Source: Alphaproteobacteria bacterium
GTDB lineage: Bacteria > Pseudomonadota > Alphaproteobacteria > Rhodobacterales > Rhodobacteraceae
Direction of reading: 5' to 3'
Length of the DNA: 46,672 nt
Assembly: GCA_030425395.1 (NCBI GenBank)
Contig: JAUIAS010000026.1
Span: forward strand, 1 to 46,672
How positions within the stretch are numbered: position 1 is the stretch's first letter; every line of letters begins with the position of its first letter. This document shows positions 33,192-41,419 of this stretch, one piece after another. The notes under the pieces were generated by a model. It did not search any database. It saw only the letters and a program-made list of their open reading frames with translations, and was not told where the DNA came from. The position numbers were made by a program, and so were the translations under genes.

Positions 33192-34349
33192 TCACAGCGA
33201 CCTCGCGATCAGTTCTTTCATGATTTCGTTGGTGCCGCCGTAAATCCGCTGGACCCGCGCGTCGGCCCACATGTTGCCAATCGCATATTCGGCCATGAAC
33301 CCGTAGCCGCCGTGCATTTGAAGGCAGGCATCCAGCACCTCGCCCTGGGTGTCCGTGCACCAGTATTTCGCCATTGCGGCCTTTTCCACGCTGAGCGTGC
33401 CGCGCGTGTGTTCGGCAATGCAATCGTCGAGAAAGCAGCGTGCCACGGTGGTCTTGGTCTGGCATTCGACGAGAGTGAAGCGTGTGTTCTGGAACTGGGT
33501 GAGCGGGCCTCCGAAGGCTTCGCGTTCCTTGCAATAGGCGATGGTCCGGGCCACTGCGCCCTCCATGGCCCCCACGGCACCGCAAGCGATGGCGAGGCGT
33601 TCCTGAGGGAGTTGCTGCATCATCTGGTAGAAGCCCTGACCTTCGGCACCGCCGAGGATATTTTCGGGCGGCACCGCGACATTGTCGAAGAACAGCTCGG
33701 ACGTGTCGGCTGCGTGAAGGCCGACCTTTTCAAGGTTGCGTCCACGGGCAAAGCCGTCGGCACCATCGGTCTCCACCACAACCAGCGACACGCCCTTGGC
33801 CCCTTTTTCCGGATCGGTCTTTGCGGCGACGATGATCAGGTTGGCGTGCTGTCCGTTCGAAATGAACGTCTTTTGCCCCGAAAGCCGGTAGACATTGCCA
33901 TCGCGCAGGGCGCGCGTCTTGATGTTTTGCACATCCGATCCGGTGGCCGGTTCGGTCATGGCCAGCGCGCCGACAATTTCGCCCGAGACCATCTTGGGCA
34001 GCCAGCGGGCTTTTTGTTCTTCGGTTCCGAAGGCGAGGATGTAATGCGCCACGATCGGACCGTGCACGGAATAGCCCCAGCTGGCCAGATTGGCGCGGCT
34101 GGATTCGATCATGATCGCGGCTTCGTGGCCGAAATCGCCGCCGGGCCCGCCGTATTCTTCGGGGATGGAGGGGCACAGCAGTCCGACCGCACCCGCCTGT
34201 TGCCAGGTGTCGCGGTCCATTTCACCGGCCTTGCGCCAGCGGTCGAAATGGGGGGACCATTCGCGTTCGATGAAGTTGGCCGTCAGATCCGCAATCATCC
34301 GGTGTTCGTCGGTCATCCAACTGGATGCTGTCGGTGCGAGCTGTGTCAT
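33192..34349 (-). CDS. Acyl-CoA dehydrogenase (isovaleryl/long-chain-type active site)
   Basis: 385 residues from ATG 34349 (GGGAGGGGG upstream). The three ACAD domains are present; the FAD/substrate signature is [17 protein letters not shown] and the C-terminal one [35 protein letters not shown]. The usual catalytic Glu of the YEG motif is Gly here (IYGGT). A Glu in the alternative helix-G position, [15 protein letters not shown], is available, as in isovaleryl-CoA and long-chain enzymes. Branched-chain or long-chain acyl-CoA is therefore the more likely substrate. Electrons go to ETF. It is co-transcribed with the 70-residue gene 22 bp upstream. Confidence 0.9.
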   Translation of the reverse strand: MTQLAPTASSWMTDEHRMIADLTANFIEREWSPHFDRWRKAGEMDRDTWQQAGAVGLLCPSIPEEYGGPGGDFGHEAAIMIESSRANLASWGYSVHGPIVAHYILAFGTEEQKARWLPKMVSGEIVGALAMTEPATGSDVQNIKTRALRDGNVYRLSGQKTFISNGQHANLIIVAAKTDPEKGAKGVSLVVVETDGADGFARGRNLEKVGLHAADTSELFFDNVAVPPENILGGAEGQGFYQMMQQLPQERLAIACGAVGAMEGAVARTIAYCKEREAFGGPLTQFQNTRFTLVECQTKTTVARCFLDDCIAEHTRGTLSVEKAAMAKYWCTDTQGEVLDACLQMHGGYGFMAEYAIGNMWADARVQRIYGGTNEIMKELIARSL

Positions 34350-34371
34350 GCGTCCCCCTCCCTGAGGGTTG

Positions 34372-34584
34372 TCAACGTTTGCGAGCGTCAAGGTCCGAGT
34401 TGAACAGACGAAGCCGCGCGGTGAGGTTTTCGTGGTGCATGACCGACGAAAAGTTCTCGAAAATGAACGACAGCGCCTCTCCCTCGTCGAGCCCGGCTTC
34501 CTGGGCGAATTGCCTGAGCCTGCGATAGCCGTCTTCCGTCATGGCGGCGGGAAAGCGGCGGGTGAGGCGGAAACGCTTGGGCAT
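34372..34584 (-). CDS. 70-residue ribbon-helix-helix-like protein
   Basis: Start ATG 34584 with GGGAGA upstream. The predicted pattern is one short strand (KRFRLTRRF) followed by helix [16 protein letters not shown], a turn (LDE) and helix [11 protein letters not shown], then a basic tail (LDARKR). This strand-helix-helix order and size match CopG/Arc-type DNA-binding proteins. There is no adjacent toxin gene. It lies between two acyl-CoA dehydrogenases on the same strand, 22 bp before one and 92 bp after the other, so it may regulate this cluster. Fold assignment is by eye only. Confidence 0.6.
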   Translation of the reverse strand: MPKRFRLTRRFPAAMTEDGYRRLRQFAQEAGLDEGEALSFIFENFSSVMHHENLTARLRLFNSDLDARKR

Positions 34585-34676
34585 GTGGTCTCCCGGAGGG
34601 GCGTTGGGTCGGGGCGGGTCCGGTAACGGGCCGCGCAGGTTCGGGTAGGGTGGGCCAATCCGGCCCACCCGAAAGA

Positions 34677-36458
34677 TCAGAAGTTTTCTGCGTCCAGCGC
34701 CATCACCGTGTCTGCGCCGCTTTCGATGCGCGACAGGTGCAGTGCCGTGGCAGGCAATTGCCTGACCATATAGTAGCGACCCGTGGTGATCTTTGTCTCG
34801 TAGAACGCCGCGTCAGAGTTGCCTTCGGCCAGCGCCGCGCGTGCCGATTTGGCCATCATCGCCCACATCAGGCCAAGGCAGACATGGCCGAACATATGCA
34901 TGAAATCATAAGACCCAGAGAGCGCGTTATTCGGATTCTTCATGCCGTTTTGCATGAAGTACATGCCAGCCTGCTGGAGATCCTTGGACGCTTTCTTGAG
35001 GGGTTCGAGAAAGTCGCGGTCATAAGCCTCGTCCTGGCCCTGATTATCCTTGATGAAGGTTTTGACCAGATCAAAGAACGCCATCACATGCTTGCCGCCA
35101 TCCTGCGCCAGCTTGCGCCCCACGAGGTCAAGGGCCTGAATGCCGTTGGCACCTTCGTAGATCATCGCGATACGGGCATCGCGGGTGAACTGGGACATGC
35201 CCCATTCTTCGATATAGCCGTGGCCGCCATAGACCTGCTGAGCCTGAACGGTCATGTCATAGCCCTGATCGCTGAGGAAGCCCTTGATCACAGGTGTCAG
35301 CAGAGACACCAGCCCATCGGCATCCGCGTCGCCCTTGCGGTGGGCGGCGTCGATCATCTGCGCGCCCCAGAGCATGAAGGCACGCGCGCCTTCGACAAAG
35401 GATTTCTGATCCATCAGGGACCGGCGGATATCGGGGTGCACGATCAGCGGATCGGCGGGCCCGTCGGGGTTTTTCGCGCCGGTCACATCGCGCCCCTGAA
35501 GGCGGTCCTTGGCATAGGCGAGCGCGTTCTGATAGGCGGCTTCGGCCTGAGCCAGCCCCTGCATCCCGACGCCAAGGCGGGCTTCGTTCATCATGGTGAA
35601 CATAGCGCGCATGCCTTTGTGCTCTTCTCCGATCAGATAACCGGTCGCACCGTCGTAGTTCATCACGCAGGTCGAGTTGCCGTGGATACCCATCTTTTCT
35701 TCGATCTTGCCGACGGTGGCACCGTTGCGCGCGCCAAGGCTGCCGTCTTCGTTGACGAGGAATTTCGGAACGATGAACAGCGACACGCCCTTGATGCCTT
35801 CGGGACCGCCGGTGATCTTGGCAAGAACAAGGTGGATAATGTTGTCGGCAAGGTCATGTTCGCCGGCCGAAATAAAGATTTTCTGGCCAGTGATCTTGTA
35901 GGATCCGTCGTCTTGCGGTTCGGCCTTGGTGCGCATCATGCCCAGATCGGTGCCGCAATGGGGTTCGGTCAGGTTCATCGTGCCGGTCCATTCGCAGGAC
36001 ACCATCTTGGGCAGGAAGGTTGCCTTCTGGGCGTCGCTGCCATGGGCGAGGATCGCCGAGGCTGCACCATGGGTCAGGCCCTGATACATGGTGAATGCCT
36101 GATTGGCGGCGGAAAATAGTTCGCCCACGGCGGTGCCGATGACGACGGGCATGTTCTGGCCGCCGTATTCCTCGGGCATGTCCAGGCCGGGCCAGCCGCC
36201 TTCGCGGACTTTCTCGAACGCTTCCTTGAAGCCGGTGGGCGTATAGACCACACCGTTTTCCAATCGGCAGCCTTCTGTGTCGCCCACTGCATTGAGCGGG
36301 GTCAGGACTTCTGATGAAATCTTGCCTGCCTCATCGAGGATCGCGCCGGTGAAATCGGATTCAAGATCGCTGTATCCGGGGATGTCGCTCGACGAGATGT
36401 TGAGAACGTCGTGCAGAACAAATTGAATGTCCTTGGTGGGGGCGGTGTAAGTCGGCAT
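34677..36458 (-). CDS. Acyl-CoA dehydrogenase, ~600-residue FadE/DmdC-like class
   Basis: 593 residues: a standard ACAD core (~35-470) plus the C-terminal extension typical of this class. Motifs are [17 protein letters not shown] (FAD and acyl contacts) and [39 protein letters not shown] with the catalytic Glu in YEG. The sequence start [20 protein letters not shown] is typical. Members include the methylmercaptopropionyl-CoA dehydrogenase DmdC of DMSP demethylation and general fatty acyl-CoA dehydrogenases. The surrounding beta-oxidation genes favour the latter, but DmdC activity cannot be excluded. A MerR regulator lies 59 bp upstream on the same strand. Confidence 0.9.
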   Translation of the reverse strand: MPTYTAPTKDIQFVLHDVLNISSSDIPGYSDLESDFTGAILDEAGKISSEVLTPLNAVGDTEGCRLENGVVYTPTGFKEAFEKVREGGWPGLDMPEEYGGQNMPVVIGTAVGELFSAANQAFTMYQGLTHGAASAILAHGSDAQKATFLPKMVSCEWTGTMNLTEPHCGTDLGMMRTKAEPQDDGSYKITGQKIFISAGEHDLADNIIHLVLAKITGGPEGIKGVSLFIVPKFLVNEDGSLGARNGATVGKIEEKMGIHGNSTCVMNYDGATGYLIGEEHKGMRAMFTMMNEARLGVGMQGLAQAEAAYQNALAYAKDRLQGRDVTGAKNPDGPADPLIVHPDIRRSLMDQKSFVEGARAFMLWGAQMIDAAHRKGDADADGLVSLLTPVIKGFLSDQGYDMTVQAQQVYGGHGYIEEWGMSQFTRDARIAMIYEGANGIQALDLVGRKLAQDGGKHVMAFFDLVKTFIKDNQGQDEAYDRDFLEPLKKASKDLQQAGMYFMQNGMKNPNNALSGSYDFMHMFGHVCLGLMWAMMAKSARAALAEGNSDAAFYETKITTGRYYMVRQLPATALHLSRIESGADTVMALDAENF

Positions 36459-36517
36459 CTTGGTCCTTTCAGGATGTCAGACAGGGAATTTCAATGGAGG
36501 GCGGGCAGAGGGCCGGA

Positions 36518-36919
36518 TTATTCGGCCGCGTCCCGCAGATTCTTGGCGGATGACAGAACGCGCTCACCCCATTTGATCTGGTCGCGCAGTTCATCAATCG
36601 TCTGGGTCAGTTCATCGCGCTGGGCTTCCATATCGGCAAGGCGTTCGCGGGCGATGTCATAGGTGCGTTCAAGCTGGGTCTGTTGCTGGTCGCCCATATA
36701 GTAGAGGTCCAGAAGCTGGCGGATTTCCTCAAGGCTGAAGCCAAAACGCTTGCCGCGCAGGATCAGCTTGAGGCGCGCACGGTCGCGCTTGGTGAACAGG
36801 CGTTTCTGGCCTTCGCGCAGAGGAAAAAGAAGTTCCTTGGCTTCGTAAAACCGCAAGGTGCGCGGGGTTACGCCAAAGGCATCACACACCTGGCGGATTG
36901 TCATTGTTTCGGTGCTCAT
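36518..36919 (-). CDS. MerR-family transcriptional regulator (fatty-acid/branched-chain acyl-CoA type)
   Basis: 133 residues from ATG 36919 (MSTETMTIRQVCDAFGVTPRTLRFYEAKELLFPLREGQKR). The winged-HTH is complete, and a coiled-coil of ~60 residues follows (QLERTYDIARERLADMEAQRDELTQTIDELRDQ). There is no C-terminal Cys effector domain, so it is not a metal sensor; it resembles the LiuR-like group controlling acyl-CoA degradation. It probably controls the downstream acyl-CoA dehydrogenase cluster. Strong dyads lie upstream at 36985-37050. Confidence 0.85.
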   Translation of the reverse strand: MSTETMTIRQVCDAFGVTPRTLRFYEAKELLFPLREGQKRLFTKRDRARLKLILRGKRFGFSLEEIRQLLDLYYMGDQQQTQLERTYDIARERLADMEAQRDELTQTIDELRDQIKWGERVLSSAKNLRDAAE

Positions 36920-36984
36920 GGGGCTACTCTCGTGGTCAGTGTTAGCCAACATCTAGGTGATGTTTCGCTGTTTACAGCATGCGT

Positions 36985-37050
36985 GTGACGTTGACGTAAG
37001 CTGAACGTCGCGTCACTTTGAAAGTTGACGCGGTGTCACGGCACGTCAAC
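36985..37050. promoter_or_regulatory. Cluster of inverted repeats upstream of merR
   Basis: A nested dyad spans 36985-37016: outer arms GTGACG / CGTCAC and inner arms GACGT / ACGTC around a 7-bp centre. A second dyad has arms GTTGACG (37024-37030) and CGTCAAC (37044-37050). Both contain TGACG half-sites. MerR-family dimers bind such spaced dyads, so these are likely operators of one of the two neighbouring MerR proteins. Confidence 0.5.
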
Positions 37051-37198
37051 CCCGCAAAATGCAATTTTTGCAGGTTTTCGGCAGCATCGCTCTTAGGAAA
37101 ACAACGATCGGACATGCCGAACAATCGGGGTTCAGCGCGCGAAAGCGCCCGAATCCGGTCAGAAGTTCGCTTTTTTTGTCAGGTCAACGAAAGGGCGA

Positions 37199-37567
37199 TC
37201 AGCTGATTGCCTGAAGCGTCTGCGCGCGCAGATCGGTCAATTCATCGAGCGCTTCTTGAAGCTGTTGCTGCTGTTCGATCAGGGCCGCCATCTGCCTGTC
37301 AGCCATTTCAACAAAGGCCTGCATTTGCGCGACAGTGCCTTCTTTTTCGTAGATCAGCAGCCACTGGCGGATTTCCTCCAACTGGAACCCGAACTTGCGC
37401 CCGCGCATGATCAGTTTCATCCTTGCGACATCGCGCGGCGCATAGAATCTGGCGCGGCCTTCGCGATCAGGCTGCAGAAGCTCGATGTATTCGTAGTAAC
37501 GCAAGGTGCGTGGCGTTACGTCAAACTCCGCGCACATCTCTTTGAACGACAAGCGGTTTTCGGTCAT
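37199..37567 (-). CDS. Second MerR-family regulator
   Basis: 122 residues from ATG 37567 (GGGAGAGG upstream). It has a winged HTH (FKEMCAEFDVTPRTLRYYEYIELLQPDREGRARFYAPRDVARMKLI) and a C-terminal coiled-coil (MADRQMAALIEQQQQLQEALDELTDL). It is closely similar in plan to the MerR at 36518 and so probably arose by duplication. It is divergent from the thioesterase at 37686, with a 118-bp shared promoter region containing a TTACGTTGGC…GCAAC-like imperfect dyad. Confidence 0.85.
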   Translation of the reverse strand: MTENRLSFKEMCAEFDVTPRTLRYYEYIELLQPDREGRARFYAPRDVARMKLIMRGRKFGFQLEEIRQWLLIYEKEGTVAQMQAFVEMADRQMAALIEQQQQLQEALDELTDLRAQTLQAIS

Positions 37568-37685
37568 GCAAGCCTCTCCCTGCGGCGCAGCGTATGCCGT
37601 TACGTTGGCAAGTGCAACTCCTGCCCTTGCCCTTTCGTTTGGATCAGGACCATAAAGACCGGATAGAAAGCCGGGGTAATTGCAA

Positions 37686-38105
37686 ATGGTAGACAAGACC
37701 GCGATCGCACGCCAGTTCATCGAAGCGATCCCGCATTCGGGGGCGCTTGGCATGACTTTGACCGAGATGGGCGAAGGGGTGGCGGTGATCACCATGCCGT
37801 ATGATACGCGCCTTGTCGGTGATCCGGAAACCGGGGTCATTCATGGCGGTGCGGTATCGGCGTTGATGGACACGTGCTGTGGTGCCGCGGTCATGAGCCA
37901 CCCGGCCGCGCCGGCTGGCACGGCCACCATAGATCTGCGCATCGACTACATGCGCGCGGCCACACCCGGTCAGGCGATCACCACGCGGGCCACCTGTTAT
38001 CATGTGACGCGTTCGGTTGCCTTTGTGCGTGCGGTGGCCACGGATGACGATTCCGATCGGCCCGTGGCAAGCGCCACAGGTGCCTTTACCGTGGAGGGCC
38101 GATAA
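37686..38105 (+). CDS. PaaI-family acyl-CoA thioesterase
   Basis: 139 residues from ATG 37686, single hotdog domain. The helix motif VIHGGAVSALMDTCCGAAV includes the HGG-x10-D segment characteristic of PaaI/YdiI enzymes, in which an Asp/Glu is catalytic. It hydrolyses acyl-CoA, probably acting as a safety valve for CoA in acyl-CoA degradation. It stands directly before a second thioesterase gene (1 bp apart) and divergent from a MerR regulator, suggesting joint control. Confidence 0.85.
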   Translation: MVDKTAIARQFIEAIPHSGALGMTLTEMGEGVAVITMPYDTRLVGDPETGVIHGGAVSALMDTCCGAAVMSHPAAPAGTATIDLRIDYMRAATPGQAITTRATCYHVTRSVAFVRAVATDDDSDRPVASATGAFTVEGR

Positions 38106-38106
38106 G

Positions 38107-38619
38107 ATGGCAAGACGCAGACCCGAACCGGTGCAGGTGATCAAGGAACGGCGCGACGGGGCGTTGAACGCGATGGTCGACAGCGTGCCCTATATCAAGT
38201 TCATGGGGATCAGTTTCGATCGACGGGGGGATGAGCTGACCGCGATTCTGTCTTATGATGACAAGCTGATCGGTAACCCGATGCTGCCCGCGCTGCACGG
38301 CGGTGTGACAGCGGCGTTTCTTGAGGTGACGGCGATCATCACGCTGAGCTGGGAATACCTGTGGGAAGATATCGAAGGCGGTGTCATTGATGTCGAGGCG
38401 ATGGCCAAAGGCGATCTGCCCCGGATGCCCAAGACCATTGATTTTACCGTGGATTATCTCAGATCCGGCCTGCCACGCGATGCCTATGCCCGCGCTGTGG
38501 TCAGCCGGTCTGGCCGCCGGTACGCCAGTGTGCATGTCGCCGCCTGGCAGGATAACCGGCACCGGCATTTTGCGCAGGCAACCGGACATTTCCTGATGCC
38601 ACAGCGCGACAAGGGCTGA
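38107..38619 (+). CDS. Second PaaI-type thioesterase
   Basis: 170 residues from ATG 38107. The hotdog fold has a diverged signature (MLPALHGGVTAAFLEVTAIITLSW, with Glu in place of Asp). The insertion WEYLWEDIEGGVIDVEAMAKGDLPRMPKTIDF is unusual in length compared with the partner enzyme. Residues around HGG are conserved, so activity is likely. It is tandem with 37686-38105 and overlaps its translation context, so the pair may form a hetero-oligomer, but this is inference. Confidence 0.75.
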   Translation: MARRRPEPVQVIKERRDGALNAMVDSVPYIKFMGISFDRRGDELTAILSYDDKLIGNPMLPALHGGVTAAFLEVTAIITLSWEYLWEDIEGGVIDVEAMAKGDLPRMPKTIDFTVDYLRSGLPRDAYARAVVSRSGRRYASVHVAAWQDNRHRHFAQATGHFLMPQRDKG

Positions 38620-38620
38620 G

Positions 38621-39985
38621 ATGACGAACCCCGCCGCCGCCGAACCGATTACCCATCGGCGGGTGCTCAGGATTGCGTTGCCCATCATGCTGGCCAACAT
38701 GACGGTGCCGCTTTTGGGGGCGGTGGATACTGGTGTTGTCGGTCAGATCCCCGATGCCGCGCCGATCGCGGCGGTCGGCGTGGGCGCGGTTGTTCTGTCT
38801 GCGATCTATTGGATATTCGGGTTCTTGCGCATGGGCACGGCGGGCTTGACCGCGCAGGCCGCAGGCGCAGGCCAATCGGGCGAGGTCGCGGCCCTGCTGA
38901 TGCGGTCGCTGTTGATCGGGTTTACCGGCGGTCTGGTGCTGATGCTTTTGCAGGTGCCGATCTATTCTGCGGCCTTTGCCGTCAGCCCGGCCAGCGAAGA
39001 AGTCGAAGGTCTGGCGCGCGGATATATGCAAATCCGCATCTGGTCCGCGCCAGCGGCCATCGCGATCTATGGAATCAACGGCTGGCTGATTGCGCAGGAA
39101 AGAACGCGGGCGGTCTTGCTGCTGCAACTTTGGATGAACGGGCTGAACGTGGTTCTGGATCTGTGGTTCGTGCTGGGGCTTGGACTGGGTGTCGAGGGCG
39201 TGGCGCTGGCCACGTTCCTTGCTGAATGGTCCGGGCTGGCCTTCGGGCTGTGGTTGTGTCGCGCCGCATTCCGGCAATCGGCCTGGCGCGACTGGCCCCG
39301 TGTATTCGACCGCATCCGGCTGAAACGGATGGCCGTGGTCAACAGCGACATCCTGATCCGGTCCCTGCTGCTTCAGGCGATTTTTGTGAGCTTCCTGTTG
39401 TTGGGCGGGCGGTTCGGCGATGTAACCCTCGCGGCCAATCAGGTGCTTTTGCAGTTTGTCCACATCACTGGATATGCGCTGGACGGGTTCGCCTTTGCCG
39501 CCGAGGCCCTTGTGGGGCAGGCGTTTGGCGCGGGGGCGGTTGCGCGGTTGCGGCGCAGTGCGCTTCTGACGACGATTTGGGGTGGCGTCGTGGCGCTTGT
39601 AATGATGGCGGGGTTCTGGTGGCTTGGGCCGTGGATCATCGACCTCATGGCCAAGGATACAGCAGTGCAGGAGACCGCGCGCCTATACCTGCCATGGATG
39701 GTGGCGATGCCGCTGTTGCTTTTGGGGCTGGTGATGTTTGACGGAATCTTCATCGGCGCCACCCGGTCGGCAGACATGCGCAACATGATGGCGGTGTCGA
39801 CGGCGATCTATTTCATTGCCGTATGGCTTCTGATGGATCCGCTGGGCAACCACGGGCTGTGGCTGGCGCTGGGGATTGCAAATGTGGCGCGCGGTGTGAC
39901 GCTCGGGATGCGGTATCCGGCGTTGGAGCGCGCCGCGCAGAAAGAAGCCACCGCTCAGAGAGAGGCCGCCGCACGGCTGGCATGA
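38621..39985 (+). CDS. MATE-family efflux transporter
   Basis: 454 residues with about twelve transmembrane helices in two bundles. Signature features are the N-terminal RIALPIMLANMTVPLLGAVDTGVVGQI and the second half starting near residue 235 (MAVVNSDILIRSLLLQAI). It is of the DinF-like subfamily, exporting cationic or other small molecules with Na+ or H+ exchange. The start is 1 bp after the preceding stop codon, so it is probably co-transcribed with the thioesterases. Substrate unknown. Confidence 0.9.
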   Translation: MTNPAAAEPITHRRVLRIALPIMLANMTVPLLGAVDTGVVGQIPDAAPIAAVGVGAVVLSAIYWIFGFLRMGTAGLTAQAAGAGQSGEVAALLMRSLLIGFTGGLVLMLLQVPIYSAAFAVSPASEEVEGLARGYMQIRIWSAPAAIAIYGINGWLIAQERTRAVLLLQLWMNGLNVVLDLWFVLGLGLGVEGVALATFLAEWSGLAFGLWLCRAAFRQSAWRDWPRVFDRIRLKRMAVVNSDILIRSLLLQAIFVSFLLLGGRFGDVTLAANQVLLQFVHITGYALDGFAFAAEALVGQAFGAGAVARLRRSALLTTIWGGVVALVMMAGFWWLGPWIIDLMAKDTAVQETARLYLPWMVAMPLLLLGLVMFDGIFIGATRSADMRNMMAVSTAIYFIAVWLLMDPLGNHGLWLALGIANVARGVTLGMRYPALERAAQKEATAQREAAARLA

Positions 39986-40275
39986 TCATAGTGACCTGAC
40001 ACGGCCATGCATTTGGCCATCCAGCGCGAAAAAACGTTGAAAGCGAGAATGAGGCCGAATTCAAGCTCGGACGCTTCCCGGCCGTCGCCTTTGGCCAGAT
40101 GCCGGGATGAAACGAGGCACCGGTCGCTTGGGGGGGCTTGCTGGGTTTGGTCTTGGATTTTCCCGCGTTTTGTCGGCGATTTGTGCCGATCATACCGCGA
40201 ACCTGCCGCCCGCACGCCCAACCCGCAAGGACCGCGCGTGCTGGTAATTTCAACGCCAATCCAGCAACCGGGCGG

Positions 40276-40650
40276 TCAGTCTTGTTCGGCGGGTTCGGGC
40301 GGATCGTCGTAAATCGCCCATCCCTTTTCACCTTGCGTGGTTGGCACGTCCGCTTCGCGAATATTCGCGCTCATGTATGCTTTGGCGATGAAATTGGCGG
40401 TGATCGGCGCGGTCAGGAACAGGAACAGCGTAATCAGGAGTTCATGGAACGACAGCTTGTCCTTGACCAGCAGGAAATAGAGCATGGAGGCAATCAGAAC
40501 GCCGCCAACGCCAAGGGTTGTGGCCTTGGTGGGCGCGTGCAGGCGCTGCATTGTGTCCTTCAGCTTGACCAATCCGAACGACCCGACGAGGCCAAAAACC
40601 CCACTGATCACGAGAAAGGCCGAGATTGCGACTTCGGTCAGAATTTCCAT
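40276..40650 (-). CDS. mrpG: Mrp Na+/H+ antiporter subunit G
   Basis: 124 residues with three membrane helices; the segment GLVGSFGLVKLKDTMQRLHAPTKATTLGVGG is the MrpG/MnhG signature. It is the last gene of the operon. Its C-terminal ~25 residues are an acidic cytosolic tail (AIYDDPPEPAEQD). It starts 7 bp after the mrpF stop. Confidence 0.95.
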   Translation of the reverse strand: MEILTEVAISAFLVISGVFGLVGSFGLVKLKDTMQRLHAPTKATTLGVGGVLIASMLYFLLVKDKLSFHELLITLFLFLTAPITANFIAKAYMSANIREADVPTTQGEKGWAIYDDPPEPAEQD

Positions 40651-40657
40651 GACACCC

Positions 40658-40927
40658 TCACTCGATGATATCGCCGCGCAGAAGAAAGCGGCAATAAGCT
40701 ACGGTTGATACAAATCCGACCATGGCAACCAGCATTGCCGCTTCGTAATACATCGCGGTGCCCTTGAGGATACCAAACAGGATCAGCAAGGCGATGACGT
40801 TGATCACCATCGTATCAAGGCCCAGAATACGGTCTGCCGCGTCCGGCCCGCGCGCGATGCGCCACAGGTTGAAGACAAGCCCGATCCCGTAACAGCCGAT
40901 CGCAAAATAAAGCGCCATGTAGATCAT
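40658..40927 (-). CDS. mrpF: Mrp antiporter subunit F
   Basis: 89 residues with three membrane helices and the family segment RGPDAADRILGLDTMVINVIALLI. It overlaps mrpE by 4 bp, typical of the tightly packed Mrp operon. Confidence 0.95.
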   Translation of the reverse strand: MIYMALYFAIGCYGIGLVFNLWRIARGPDAADRILGLDTMVINVIALLILFGILKGTAMYYEAAMLVAMVGFVSTVAYCRFLLRGDIIE

Positions 40928-41418
40928 GCGAAAATCTCCTTGAGGCGACGTTCGTAGCGGTTCTTGATTTCGTCACGCACCGCGTCGGGATCGTCGGTGT
41001 GCAGGCAATGCACAAGGATTGCGCTGCCGTCCGCCGACAGGGTCGCCGAAACGGTCCCCGGTGTCATGGTGATCGTTCCCGCCAGCACCGTGATTGCTTC
41101 GGCCGAGGTCAGGTCAAGGGGAATGGTGATCCACTTGCTTTGCAGGCTGTCGGCGCGTTTGAACACGATCAGCATCGCAACCTGAACATTGGCCACAACG
41201 ATATCCCAGAGCACGATCAGGAAATATCCCACGATGGCCACAGGATTGCGCAGAAGCGGCCTGTTGGGCCAATAGGGGGCGGTGATGAAGGGCACCACGA
41301 TGCCCAGAAATCCGCCGAGGATGACATTGCCCAATGTGACCTTGTTGACCAGCCCAAGCCAGACCAGCGTCAGCACAACCGACAGGATGGGATGTGGAAA
41401 GAGACGTTTGATAAGCAT
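40924..41418 (-). CDS. mrpE: Mrp antiporter subunit E
   Basis: 164 residues from ATG 41418, one base after the mrpD stop; an upstream in-frame extension would overlap mrpD heavily. It has N-terminal membrane helices followed by a cytosolic domain with TITMTPGTVSA and LVHCLHTDDP, hallmarks of MnhE. Confidence 0.95.
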   Translation of the reverse strand: MLIKRLFPHPILSVVLTLVWLGLVNKVTLGNVILGGFLGIVVPFITAPYWPNRPLLRNPVAIVGYFLIVLWDIVVANVQVAMLIVFKRADSLQSKWITIPLDLTSAEAITVLAGTITMTPGTVSATLSADGSAILVHCLHTDDPDAVRDEIKNRYERRLKEIFA

Positions 41419-41419
41419 G

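Noticed and set aside
34372-34584. A toxin-antitoxin antitoxin, because of the RHH-like fold
   Set aside because: No small toxin-like gene lies beside it; both neighbours are full-length acyl-CoA dehydrogenases.
40007-40312. Short frames on both strands between the MATE gene and mrpG
   Set aside because: No ribosome-binding sites, no recognisable motifs, and mutual overlap. The 290-bp gap is better seen as the space between convergent units, and I found no convincing terminator in it.
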